Below are positions 1 through 7,689 of a stretch of DNA of 44,138 nucleotides, piece by piece (the first letter of the stretch is position 1; each line of letters starts with the position of its first letter). A program made the position numbers and the translations under genes. The notes beneath the pieces were generated by a model, which saw only the letters and a program-made list of their open reading frames with translations, did no database searches and was not told where the DNA came from. Origin of the DNA: Glutamicibacter nicotianae (lineage in GTDB: Bacteria > Actinomycetota > Actinomycetes > Actinomycetales > Micrococcaceae); assembly GCF_006539525.1 (NCBI RefSeq), contig NZ_BJNE01000018.1, forward strand, positions 1 to 44,138, in the 5' to 3' direction.

Positions 1-1366
1 GTTGCGCTTCTGGTGCACTTTCGGGGATCAACAGCCGGCGCTGCCGGCCGCCAGAGACAATTTTCCCGGCCATTGAGAACAGCCGGTACCGCCACCGCTT
101 CACATCCCAGCAGCCTGCCTCATGCCCGCCGGGCAACACGACCAGCTGCAGCCATGACACCAAATTCAGTGCGAACATCGCCAGGTTGGCCCATGCTTGG
201 TTCGCGGCAAAAGACCAATACGGCAGCTTGCCCAGCCCCGTGTTCTTCAGCGTTTTGATCCTGTTCTCGCGCCGGCCCCGCGCCCGGTGCCTCGCATCGA
301 GGAACGCCACGTTGAACCGCGGGGCATTGGTCAAGAACGCGGTCACCCGGTTCCCGTCCGTGTCGAACAGGTTCGCTTTCGCTCCGGGATGCAACGGCTC
401 AGCACGCAAATAGATCCGGGTTCCTGGCGGGTAGTCCTTCAGCTCGATCACCTTGGACGCGTCAATAACCCACGCATCATCACGCTGATCCACGCCAGCG
501 CCCCGCGCTGGTTCCCAGTATTTCTTCTCATCGATCCACCGGATGAACCGCTCCTTGATGACCGGCAGCGAATACGAGGTGGAGAATTGGATCCCCAACG
601 AATCCAGGTATTGCAAGAACTCACGGGACGAGCCGGCACTATCGGTACGGACCAGGACCTTCTCTCCATAGAGGTTTCCGTGCTCGTCGGAGAACCCGTC
701 CGGCAGCTGCGCCAACGCCTGGTTGAGCACTTCGATATGGGATGCAGCCGAGTTCGCGCCCCGGTTGCCCGGGCGCAACTGGACCGCGAGGACTTCGCCG
801 GTGCCGTTCTTCTTGCCGTAGTCGGCCATCGCGATCAAGGGTGCGAATCCGTGCCCGCCTTTATAGGTTCCAGCGCTGGATTCTTTTTCGGCGTGCACGT
901 GCACCAACGAGGCGTCGATGTCGATGATCAGCGGGTTGGTTGGTGTGGCCAGCCGGCCGGGATTCCGTGGTCCGGCCGCAGTCCACACTTTGGTGCGCAG
1001 GGTCCGGGTCATGGTGGCGAACCCATGTTCGAAGGCTTCGGGTTGTTCCTTGATCCGGTGCGTGAACCTGCTGATGGTGGCATCCGACGCTACCGGGCCG
1101 AAGAGTCCTGGTGCGGCTCGTAGTTGGTCGATGTCGGTGGCTTGCTCCCCGCCAGCGGCCAGAGACAGGGTCAGTGCTCCGAGGATCTTGCCTGGACGGT
1201 GGGTTGCGGTGGCTGGCACGAACTGGCTGAACCGGTCCTCGCAAAGCCGGCGGAAGCCTACCGCGTTCAGGAAGCTGGTGAGCACCGACAACCCTGCATG
1301 GGAGACCAGGGACTGGCCGGTGAGTTGGGTCGAGAGAGCAGGGAAAACGGGGGTAGAAAGGTTCAC
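1..1366 (-). CDS. IS1380-family transposase, 3' end cut by window edge
   Basis: The minus strand is open from a GTG at 1366 to the left window edge (455 codons, no stop reached). An AAAGGA ribosome site lies about 10 nt upstream of the GTG. The translation begins VNLSTPVFPALSTQL. It contains an N-terminal region with SDATISRFTHRI, then the catalytic core with IDIDASLVHVHAEKE, VLVRTDSAGSS, an arginine-rich segment (RHRARGRRENRIKTLK) and a C-terminal NQAWANLAMFALNLVSW. This DDE-type layout and the length (IS1380 transposases are about 460 residues) support the family. The product acts in cut-and-paste or copy insertion of its own element. Probably only a few C-terminal residues are missing. The element lies just downstream of the LacI gene, so it may have replaced that operon's natural 3' end. 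Confidence 0.85.
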   Translation of the reverse strand, partial: MNLSTPVFPALSTQLTGQSLVSHAGLSVLTSFLNAVGFRRLCEDRFSQFVPATATHRPGKILGALTLSLAAGGEQATDIDQLRAAPGLFGPVASDATISRFTHRIKEQPEAFEHGFATMTRTLRTKVWTAAGPRNPGRLATPTNPLIIDIDASLVHVHAEKESSAGTYKGGHGFAPLIAMADYGKKNGTGEVLAVQLRPGNRGANSAASHIEVLNQALAQLPDGFSDEHGNLYGEKVLVRTDSAGSSREFLQYLDSLGIQFSTSYSLPVIKERFIRWIDEKKYWEPARGAGVDQRDDAWVIDASKVIELKDYPPGTRIYLRAEPLHPGAKANLFDTDGNRVTAFLTNAPRFNVAFLDARHRARGRRENRIKTLKNTGLGKLPYWSFAANQAWANLAMFALNLVSWLQLVVLPGGHEAGCWDVKRWRYRLFSMAGKIVSGGRQRRLLIPESAPEAQ

Positions 1367-1382
1367 TGAAAAGGTGATCCTT

Positions 1383-1427
1383 TGAACTGGGTGGATGATG
1401 ATTCGACACCACTATTTTCCCAGTTCA
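1383..1427. repeat. 9-bp inverted repeat upstream of the transposase
   Basis: TGAACTGGG (1383-1391) is repeated inverted as CCCAGTTCA (1419-1427) with 27 nt between. It lies directly upstream of the transposase start. It may be part of the transposon end, a transposase binding site, or a hairpin shielding the gene from outside transcription. The true outer end of the element and any target duplication cannot be fixed because the other end is outside the window. Confidence 0.45.
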
Positions 1428-1485
1428 GGCCGCCTTTTCTCCTTTTAAGTCAGTTAATGACTGCCGCCTTCATGAAATACCCGGG

Positions 1486-2505
1486 CTAGTGCGAGGCGCG
1501 CAGCACCAATTTCGTGTCCATGATGCTCCACTCGGGCACCTGTTCCCCGTTGATGCGCTTGATCAGCAGCTCCGCCATGATCTCGCCCTGGCGCTCCGGG
1601 TTCTGCGCTATGGTCGTCAACGGCGGGGTCGAGCTCCGCGCGAAGGAATCATCATCGACCGACGTGACCGAAATGTCCTCGGGAACTTTCACGCCGGCCT
1701 CGGCCAGTGCCTGCAGGGCGCCGAAGCCCATCTGGGCGCTGGCGGCAAACAGGCCGTCGACCGCGAGATTAGCATCCAGCAGCTGCTGCATGATGCGCCG
1801 TCCGCTCGCCGGGGTGAAGTCGCCGATCTCGATAGCTACAGGTTCCAGCCCGGCGTCCTCAACCGCCTGCCTGAATCCCACCAGCCGGTCCAGTCCCGCA
1901 CCCATGTCCTGCGGCCCGGCAATCGTTGCCAGCTTGGTGCGGCCCTGGCCAATGACGACCTCCGTCGCCTGCCTGGCGGCGGCAATGTTGTCGATATCGA
2001 CAACATAGATGTCCTTCTGGTCGGTGCTCATGGTGCGCCCGCCATAGACCATGGGCAGCACGTTTCCGAGATCAGCATAGGAGCGGTCATCTGCGTGGTG
2101 CGAAAGCACCAGTGCCCCATCCACGTTGCCGCCTTGCAGGTAGCGGGTGGTCTTTGCCGGATCCGCTTCGGTGGACAGCAGCAAGGTGAGCATGAATTCG
2201 GTGCCGGCCAGGTACCGGGCCACGCCCTGGACCACCTTGGCGAAGTAGGGATCGGCAAAGAACTTCGCGGTGTTCTCGGGGACAACCAGGGCAACGGAAT
2301 TGGTCCGGCCCTGCGCGAGGGAACGGGCAGCGCGGTTGGGCACATAATTCAATTCGCGGATCGCCAATTCAACGGCCTTGCGGGCCGCGGGCTTCACCCG
2401 ATCCGAGCCGTTGACCACGCGGGAAACCGTGGCGCGCGAGACACCTGCGCGTTCTGCCACCAACTCTAGGGTCGGCTTCGGACTGCGCGCTTCGTGCATG
2501 CTCAT
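1486..2505 (-). CDS. LacI-family transcriptional repressor of the beta-glucoside operon
   Basis: 339 residues, the usual LacI/GalR length. The N-terminal helix-turn-helix (about residues 11-32: TLELVAERAGVSRATVSRVV) is followed by the hinge (NYVPNRAARSLAQGRT) and a periplasmic-binding-protein-like effector domain ending near SIMDTKLVLRASH. It is the last gene of a minus-strand run with binding protein, two permeases and GH1 beta-glucosidase, the same set as the CebR/BglR systems of Streptomyces and Thermobifida. I infer that it represses this operon through the palindromes near 7480 and 7570 and is released by a beta-glucoside such as cellobiose. A 15-bp hairpin separates it from the beta-glucosidase gene, so repressor output may be set lower than the upstream genes. 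Effector identity is not visible in sequence. Confidence 0.9.
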   Translation of the reverse strand: MSMHEARSPKPTLELVAERAGVSRATVSRVVNGSDRVKPAARKAVELAIRELNYVPNRAARSLAQGRTNSVALVVPENTAKFFADPYFAKVVQGVARYLAGTEFMLTLLLSTEADPAKTTRYLQGGNVDGALVLSHHADDRSYADLGNVLPMVYGGRTMSTDQKDIYVVDIDNIAAARQATEVVIGQGRTKLATIAGPQDMGAGLDRLVGFRQAVEDAGLEPVAIEIGDFTPASGRRIMQQLLDANLAVDGLFAASAQMGFGALQALAEAGVKVPEDISVTSVDDDSFARSSTPPLTTIAQNPERQGEIMAELLIKRINGEQVPEWSIMDTKLVLRASH

Positions 2506-2549
2506 GTTCTGTACCCAGGTACCTTGCAGTAGTTCGTCGTGGAAACGCG

Positions 2550-2590
2550 ATGGTGGCCCGCAGCACCGGGAGCGGGCTGCGGGCCACCAT
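2550..2590 (-). terminator. Intercistronic hairpin between beta-glucosidase and lacI genes
   Basis: A perfect 15-bp stem (2550-2564 with 2576-2590) closes an 11-nt loop, starting about 10 nt after the beta-glucosidase stop. No clear U-tract follows on the minus strand. It could be a full or partial terminator, or a 3' stabiliser that lowers lacI expression relative to the upstream genes. Confidence 0.65.
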
Positions 2591-2599
2591 GCTCAGGTG

Positions 2600-4018
2600 T
2601 TATGCCATTGTACGGTTCGCGGCAATCAACCCCGCGTAGGTCCGGCCGCTATTCTTGATCGTCCGCTCCTGGGTCTGGTAATCGACGTGGATGATTCCGA
2701 AGCGCTTGGCGTAGCCCCAGGCCCATTCGAAATTGTCCAGCAAGGACCAGACAAAGTAGCCGCGGACATCCACCCCGTCGGCAATCGCGCGGGCGACGGC
2801 ATCAAGGTGGTTGAGGATGTATTCCTCTCGTTCGGTGTCTTCGATGGTTCCCGCCTCGGTGACCGTATCCGTGTAGGACGCGCCATTCTCCGTGATGTAC
2901 AGCGCCGGCATATTGCTGTAGTCGCGCTTCAGGCGCTTCAGCAGCACCCGCAGCCCCTCGGGATTAACCTCCCAGCCCATGGCCGTGCGCGGCAGGTCGC
3001 GGGCCGGGAAGCTCACGTACTCGCTGCCGACAAACGGCGAGGACTTCGGCGCATCGGTGGGCACGATGGCCGGCGGCTGGCCGGCTGGCAGCGGATGGCC
3101 CGAGACGTTGTCGTCGTGGTAGTGGTTCACACCCAGGAAATCGATTGGCTGCGCGATGATCTCCAGATCCCCGGGCTCGATGGATTCGGCCAGCCCCAGT
3201 CCTTTGACGTCCTCGAGCAGGTCTTCCGGGTATGCGCCGCGCAGGATCGGATCCAGGTACATCCGGTTCCACAGCGCGTCGATGCGGCGCGCGGCTTCCA
3301 GGTCCACAGGATCTATCGGGTCGTTCGGCACCGCGTTGGTCAGGTTCAGCGTGATACCGATCTGCTCGGCGCCCAGTTCGCGCAGCCGGGATGCGGCCAG
3401 CCCGTGGGCCAGGTGCTGGTGGTGCACCGCGGCCAGCGCGGCCTCGGGCTCCTGGCGTCCCGGGGCGTGCTCGCCGGCGGCGTAGCCGATGAGCGAGGAG
3501 CACAGCGGTTCATTGAAGGTCGTCCAGTGCTTCACCCGGTCGCCGAGTTTTCCATGCACCGCTTCGGCGTAGTCGAGGAACTTGTACGCGGTCTCGCGGT
3601 TGGCCCAGCCGCCGCGCTCTTCCAGGGCCTGCGGCAGATCCCAGTGGTAGAGGGTCAGCCACGGCAGGATGCCGTTCTCCAGCAGCTCGTCGACCAGCCG
3701 CGAGTAGAAGTCCAGGCCCTCGGGGTTCACCGTGCGCCCGCCCGGAACGATGCGCGCCCAGCTGGTGGAGAAGCGGTAGGAGTCCAGGCCCAATTCGCGC
3801 ATCAGCTGCACATCTTCGCGGTAGCGGTGGTAGTGGTCCACCGCAACGTCGAGATTATCGCCGCCTGCGATGGCCCCCTGCTTGCGGGCGAAGGCGTCCC
3901 AGACGGAATCCTCCTTCCCGTAGGAGTGCGCCGCCCCTTCGATCTGGGCTGCCGCGGTGGCAGAGCCCCACAAGAAGTCCTTCGGCCATGCGAATTGCTG
4001 GGATAGGTGGTTCATCAT
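2600..4018 (-). CDS. GH1 family beta-glucosidase
   Basis: 472 residues, typical of bacterial GH1 enzymes. The N-terminus has FLWGSATAAAQIEGA. The acid/base glutamate is in TFNEP (Glu170) and the nucleophile in ITENG (Glu377). SLLDNFEWAWGYAKRFG near the C-terminus is the usual aglycone/sugar-binding signature. No signal peptide is seen, so it should hydrolyse imported beta-glucosides (for example cellobiose) to glucose in the cytoplasm. It follows the two permease genes; its ATG shares one base with the TGA of the inner permease gene, which suggests coupled translation. The start has two tandem ATG codons; either is possible. Exact substrate range (beta-glucoside, 6-phospho forms or beta-galactoside) cannot be read from the motifs, but the ABC rather than PTS partner argues for unphosphorylated substrate. 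Confidence 0.93.
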   Translation of the reverse strand: MMNHLSQQFAWPKDFLWGSATAAAQIEGAAHSYGKEDSVWDAFARKQGAIAGGDNLDVAVDHYHRYREDVQLMRELGLDSYRFSTSWARIVPGGRTVNPEGLDFYSRLVDELLENGILPWLTLYHWDLPQALEERGGWANRETAYKFLDYAEAVHGKLGDRVKHWTTFNEPLCSSLIGYAAGEHAPGRQEPEAALAAVHHQHLAHGLAASRLRELGAEQIGITLNLTNAVPNDPIDPVDLEAARRIDALWNRMYLDPILRGAYPEDLLEDVKGLGLAESIEPGDLEIIAQPIDFLGVNHYHDDNVSGHPLPAGQPPAIVPTDAPKSSPFVGSEYVSFPARDLPRTAMGWEVNPEGLRVLLKRLKRDYSNMPALYITENGASYTDTVTEAGTIEDTEREEYILNHLDAVARAIADGVDVRGYFVWSLLDNFEWAWGYAKRFGIIHVDYQTQERTIKNSGRTYAGLIAANRTMA

Positions 4019-4914
4019 CAGCCCTTTACAGCTCCTGCCATAATTCCGGATACAAGTTGCTTGCCTGCAAGAATGAAAAGCACCAGCAGCGGGATCGTCG
4101 CCATCAAGGCTCCGCTCATCACGATGGTGTAGTCAACGTATCGTGCAGACTGCAGCTGGCTCAACGCCACCTGCAAGGTCGGGTTCTGCGGCGCCACCAG
4201 CATCGGCCACAGGTAGTCGGTCCACGCGGTCATGAAGGTGAACAGCGACAGGATCGCCATCGCGGGCCGGGCCGCTGGGACACCGACATGCCAGAAGGTG
4301 CCGATCATGGAGGCGCCGTCCACTCGGGCAGCCTCGATGAGCTCGTCGGGGATATTATCCACCAGATACTGGCGCATGAAGAAGACGCCAAAGGCTGTCA
4401 CCAGGGTTGGAATCATGATCGCTCCCAAAGAACCGGTCCACCCCAGTTCCTTCATCATCATGAACATCGGGATAATCCCGAGCTGAGTCGGCACCGCCAG
4501 TGTTGCAATGACAAAAACCAGCAGTCCCTGGCGCCCGCGGAAGCGCAGCTTGGCGAAGGCGTAACCGGCAAGGGTAGAAAACATCACCACCGAGAAGGTA
4601 ATAACTGAAGAAACAATCAAGCTGTTACCCAGCGCAGCCCAGAACTCCACCGAGTCAAAGACCTCAGCCACGTTAGTCCAGAACTGTCCGCCCGGAAGCA
4701 GCGGTGGCCATGCCGAAGAAAAGACTGCACCAGTAGAAGAACCAATCACAAAGGAATACCACAGCGGATAGGTACTTCCGATAAGGAAGGCCAGCAGGAT
4801 GCCGTAGGTGAGAAATCCTGGACGCCGGTCGGCAGAAAAGTTCTTGTTTCGGGCCTGGCGCATCAACTTGGGTCTAGCAGTTGATTGCAAGGTAGCGTTA
4901 CTCATCGTTGGCAC
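4018..4914 (-). CDS. Sugar ABC transporter permease, MalG/CebG type
   Basis: 298 residues with about six hydrophobic segments and a cytoplasmic EAA loop (EAARVDGASMIGTFWHVGVP near residue 195) that docks the ATPase. It is an inner-membrane subunit of a CUT1-type carbohydrate importer and pairs with the preceding permease, whose 3' end it overlaps by 17 bp. No ATPase gene is in the operon. Actinobacterial CUT1 importers commonly share one MsiK/MalK-type ATPase encoded elsewhere, and I infer the same here. The substrate is probably a beta-glucoside given the co-transcribed GH1 enzyme. Confidence 0.92.
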   Translation of the reverse strand: MPTMSNATLQSTARPKLMRQARNKNFSADRRPGFLTYGILLAFLIGSTYPLWYSFVIGSSTGAVFSSAWPPLLPGGQFWTNVAEVFDSVEFWAALGNSLIVSSVITFSVVMFSTLAGYAFAKLRFRGRQGLLVFVIATLAVPTQLGIIPMFMMMKELGWTGSLGAIMIPTLVTAFGVFFMRQYLVDNIPDELIEAARVDGASMIGTFWHVGVPAARPAMAILSLFTFMTAWTDYLWPMLVAPQNPTLQVALSQLQSARYVDYTIVMSGALMATIPLLVLFILAGKQLVSGIMAGAVKG

Positions 4915-5998
4915 TTTCTCTGAGTGAACCGGAAGGATGTGATTTGATACGTTTGGCTTTTCGGCCTGGAATCCGTCGAGGTCCGCGCTTATCTGAAGAC
5001 GAGGCGATGGTGCCGGAGATCAAGAAGTTGATCACTCCGATCACGATGATGATCAAAAACAGCATCCAAGCCACGGCCGAGGCCCGCCCAAAGTCCCCGC
5101 GGTTGAAGGCCAGATCCCACAGATAAAGCACCGTGGTTTGATACTGCCGATCAGGTCCGCCCGGAACCGAACTACTGGGGTTAAAGAGTTTGGGCTCGGT
5201 AAAGATCTGTAAACCGCCGATGGTCGCTGTGATGATCACGAAGATCATGGTGGGACGGATACTTGGCAGGGTAATGGAGAAGAAACGGCGAATCATTCCT
5301 GCCCCATCGATCGCCGCCGATTCGTGTAATTCGCGAGGTACGGCCTGCATGGCCGCCAGCAAGATCAACGCGTTGTACCCAGTCCAACGCCAGTTCACCA
5401 TGGTGGCAATAGCCATGTGGGAGGGGAACACATCGGTTTTCCAGGCAATCGTGTCCAGGTTCAGTGCACCGAGCAGGTTGTTGATCAGTCCGTATTTCTC
5501 GTCGAAGGCAGTGGAGAAGATCAGCGTGACAGCCACCGGAGTCACCACGTAGGGAACCAGCACGCTCATCCGCCAAAAAGTTTTGGCCCTGATATTTTGA
5601 TCAAGCATCGCTGCGATGAAGGTGGCGACCACCAGCTGCGGGATCGCAGAGAGCAGGAAGATGCTGAAAGTGTTGAACAGCGAATTCCAGAACAGCGGTG
5701 AGGCTAGTTCTGCCTGGTAGTTTTTCAGCCCCACCCAGTCACCGGCTCCACCTAGCAGGTCCCAGTCGTTGATTGATACCACGAAGGTGTAGATCAGTGG
5801 GAAGAGCCCAACCAGCGCGAAGAGGATGAAAAAGGGCGAGATATAAAGGTATGGGGAGTACTTAAAATCCAGTCGGCCACGCAGGTGCTGGCGTCGCATT
5901 TTGCGTTCTGCCTTGGCTTCCTGCAGCCTTTCTGGGGTGGGCGTACTGGGTTTTTCGGCCCGTAGTTTCGGCCGTGACATGGGTGTCGTGGTGCTCAT
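4898..5998 (-). CDS. Sugar ABC transporter permease, MalF/CebF type
   Basis: 366 residues from an ATG at 5998, preceded by an AAAGAAGA ribosome site. A GTG 22 codons further upstream (6064) keeps the frame open but lies inside a hairpin and has no ribosome site, so I reject it. A long basic cytoplasmic N-terminus precedes about six transmembrane segments. The EAA loop reads HESAAIDGAGMIRRFFSITLP. With the adjacent MalG-type subunit it forms the membrane channel of a CUT1 sugar importer fed by the binding protein encoded upstream. Confidence 0.9.
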   Translation of the reverse strand: MSTTTPMSRPKLRAEKPSTPTPERLQEAKAERKMRRQHLRGRLDFKYSPYLYISPFFILFALVGLFPLIYTFVVSINDWDLLGGAGDWVGLKNYQAELASPLFWNSLFNTFSIFLLSAIPQLVVATFIAAMLDQNIRAKTFWRMSVLVPYVVTPVAVTLIFSTAFDEKYGLINNLLGALNLDTIAWKTDVFPSHMAIATMVNWRWTGYNALILLAAMQAVPRELHESAAIDGAGMIRRFFSITLPSIRPTMIFVIITATIGGLQIFTEPKLFNPSSSVPGGPDRQYQTTVLYLWDLAFNRGDFGRASAVAWMLFLIIIVIGVINFLISGTIASSSDKRGPRRIPGRKAKRIKSHPSGSLRESANDE

Positions 5999-6028
5999 CG
6001 GTGTCTTCTTTTCTGCTGCAGTTGCGCT

Positions 6029-6066
6029 CTGTGGGGCCAGGTCAGTGATGAACGCTGACCCCACAG
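6029..6066 (-). terminator. Hairpin between binding-protein and permease genes
   Basis: CTGTGGGG (6029-6036) pairs with CCCCACAG (6059-6066), with four more pairs inside after a bulge. It lies in the gap between the binding-protein stop and the permease start. Such hairpins commonly stabilise or partly terminate the message so that binding protein is made in excess over permeases. Its position also argues against the upstream GTG start of the permease. Confidence 0.6.
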
Positions 6067-6088
6067 GGCGCTATGTCGGCCAATCCGA

Positions 6089-7420
6089 TTACTTGATTTC
6101 CAGTTCCTGCAGCGTTGACAGAGCCGTGTTCCACGCGGTGTCCCCGTCAGTGCCCTTGTCAATGGCGATAGTTGCTGGACCGAAGACCTGCTCCTGAATC
6201 ACCGAATCATCCGCGCCCTTGTACTGTGCCTTTACGCCCTCGGCACGGTTCGAGAGAATTTCACCGATCGGTGCACCATTGAAGAACTTGGTCAGGTCGT
6301 TCTCACCGGTCACAGCCTTGGACTTCTGTGCTTCGATGTTGCTTGGGAAGGCTCCTGCTTCTTCGAAGGAAGTCGCCTGCGAGGTGGCGTTGGTCAGGTA
6401 CTGCGCGAGCTTGGCCGCCTCAGCGGGATGCTTGGAAGTGCTTGGCACCGTCAGGAATGCACCGCCCCAGTTGGCTGCGCCGCCAGGGAAGACATCGGCA
6501 AAGTCCCAACCGTCCGATGCGTCGCCACCGGCGCCTTCAACCTGACCCTTGACGTTGCCCAACATCCAGCCTGGGCATGGCATCACTGCGAAGGAGCCGT
6601 CGACAAATGCTTGTCCCTTGCCCCAGTCCCATTGGGTCTGCGCCGAGGACAGGCCCTTGGACGCTGCAGCCGACAGTTGATCCCACCGCTCACGCAGTGC
6701 GGTGTTTCCCTCAATGTTCAGTGAGCCATCAGCCTTGTAGTAGCCTTCATCGAGCTGGTTGACCATGGCGTTCCAGACGAAGCCGGACTGGTCATAGAAG
6801 GCCTTGTCGGTTTTCTTCACGTAGTCCTCGCCCACGGAGAAGAAGTCATCCCACGTCGAGTCGGCGCCGCCGAAGAGTTCTGCAACCTGTTCACGATCGC
6901 TGGGCAGACCGGCTGCCTTGAAGAGCTTGCTGTTGTAGCACAGGCCCATAGGTCCGATGTCGGTGCCGTAGCCGATGGTGCGACCATCGGCGTCGGTGGC
7001 CTGCTGTACTTTCCAGTCCACCCAGTCGCCGGCGATATCTTTGGCACCGTATTCGTTGAGGTCGGTGAAGCTATCTGAAACGGTCATGACTTGGCCGAGC
7101 CAGCCTTCTTCCACAGCTTGAACATCCGGCAGGCCTGCGCCCGCAGCTTGTTTGGTTTTCCAGTCGGTCAGTGCGTTGCCACCGGTGTCGATGTTGGTGG
7201 CTTCAATGGTGATGCCTGGGTTATCGGCTTCGTACTGCTTGTACAGAGGATCCAAACCCTGGGTGCCGAAGGTGGTGATGGTCAGGGAGACAGGATTATC
7301 CGCGGAGGCTGGCTGGGCGGCGTCCTTGCTATCGCCCGATGCGCAGCCTGCTGCGAGCAGGGCAATACTTGAGCTCAGGGCTACAACCTTGGCTAGCCGA
7401 GCTGTTCGTGAGGGGTTCAC
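6089..7420 (-). CDS. Extracellular sugar-binding lipoprotein of the ABC importer
   Basis: 443 residues from a GTG at 7420, chosen because GGAG lies 7 nt upstream; the open frame extends 16 codons further back without a ribosome site. The N-terminus is a lipoprotein signal peptide: basic start, hydrophobic core, lipobox LAAGC (Cys at about residue 28). The rest is a family 1 solute-binding fold (TITTFGTQGLDPLYKQYEADN early, AVMPCPGWMLGNVKG in the middle, QEQVFGPATIAIDKG late). It should be anchored on the outer face of the membrane and deliver an oligosaccharide to the two permeases. As first gene of the operon it lies directly behind two LacI-type operators. Cellobiose or another beta-glucoside is the likely ligand by context only. 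Confidence 0.9.
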   Translation of the reverse strand: MNPSRTARLAKVVALSSSIALLAAGCASGDSKDAAQPASADNPVSLTITTFGTQGLDPLYKQYEADNPGITIEATNIDTGGNALTDWKTKQAAGAGLPDVQAVEEGWLGQVMTVSDSFTDLNEYGAKDIAGDWVDWKVQQATDADGRTIGYGTDIGPMGLCYNSKLFKAAGLPSDREQVAELFGGADSTWDDFFSVGEDYVKKTDKAFYDQSGFVWNAMVNQLDEGYYKADGSLNIEGNTALRERWDQLSAAASKGLSSAQTQWDWGKGQAFVDGSFAVMPCPGWMLGNVKGQVEGAGGDASDGWDFADVFPGGAANWGGAFLTVPSTSKHPAEAAKLAQYLTNATSQATSFEEAGAFPSNIEAQKSKAVTGENDLTKFFNGAPIGEILSNRAEGVKAQYKGADDSVIQEQVFGPATIAIDKGTDGDTAWNTALSTLQELEIK

Positions 7421-7468
7421 GGTGACTCCATTCAAGTCTTGTTTGTGCGAGTGAGGTGAGACCAACAT

Positions 7469-7490
7469 ATTTTGAGAGCGCTCTCAAAAT
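7469..7490. promoter_or_regulatory. LacI-type operator 1 (perfect 22-bp palindrome)
   Basis: The half-site ATTTTGAGAGC is followed by its exact reverse complement, centred at 7479/7480. The core TGAGAGCGCTCTCA has the central CG and symmetry of CebR/CelR-type LacI operators. It lies about 50 bp upstream of the binding-protein start and is the likely target of the repressor encoded at 1486-2505. Confidence 0.82.
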
Positions 7491-7559
7491 GTGGCAAAAA
7501 TATGAGGGTTCTTCCTGAACCCCATTTGCCATAGCAATGACAGCAACTCCGCTTAGCTA

Positions 7560-7581
7560 TTTTGTGAGCGCTCTCACAAAA
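7560..7581. promoter_or_regulatory. LacI-type operator 2 (near-perfect palindrome)
   Basis: TTTTGTGAG and CTCACAAAA flank a CGCT centre, giving a 22-bp dyad with mismatches only at the middle. Its centre is 91 bp from operator 1. It directly follows a promoter-like -35/-10 pair on the minus strand, so binding would cover the transcription start. Two sites at this distance could support looping or cooperative repression. Confidence 0.75.
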
Positions 7582-7593
7582 CCTCTTCCATAA

Positions 7594-7620
7594 TTCTCCA
7601 CAATGGATTCTGCTTGTCAA
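7594..7620 (-). promoter_or_regulatory. Putative promoter of the beta-glucoside operon
   Basis: On the minus strand a perfect TTGACA (7620-7615) is followed by a weaker -10-like AATTAT about 19 nt downstream. The predicted start point falls in operator 2. The long spacer makes the -10 assignment uncertain. Confidence 0.45.
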
Positions 7621-7634
7621 CCCTTAACGAAAGA

Positions 7635-7675
7635 ATCGGCCAGACAACTGCCCCATTGGGAGTTGCCTGGCCGAT
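7635..7675 (-). terminator. Terminator of the secreted nuclease gene
   Basis: ATCGGCCAG (7635-7643) pairs with CTGGCCGAT (7667-7675), then one mismatch, five more pairs and a small CCC/GGG inner stem. It begins about 15 nt beyond the stop of the minus-strand nuclease gene and is followed by TTCTTTCGTT. It separates that gene from the beta-glucoside operon promoter. Confidence 0.78.
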
Positions 7676-7689
7676 AAAACTAGCTGAAA

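Noticed and set aside
2378-4006. Long plus-strand open frame (542 codons) opposite the beta-glucosidase gene
   Set aside because: It is antisense to a protein with intact GH1 catalytic motifs and has no recognisable domains; high G+C makes such shadow frames common.
5999-6064. GTG start for the MalF-type permease
   Set aside because: No ribosome site and it lies in an intercistronic hairpin; the ATG at 5998 has AAAGAAGA upstream.
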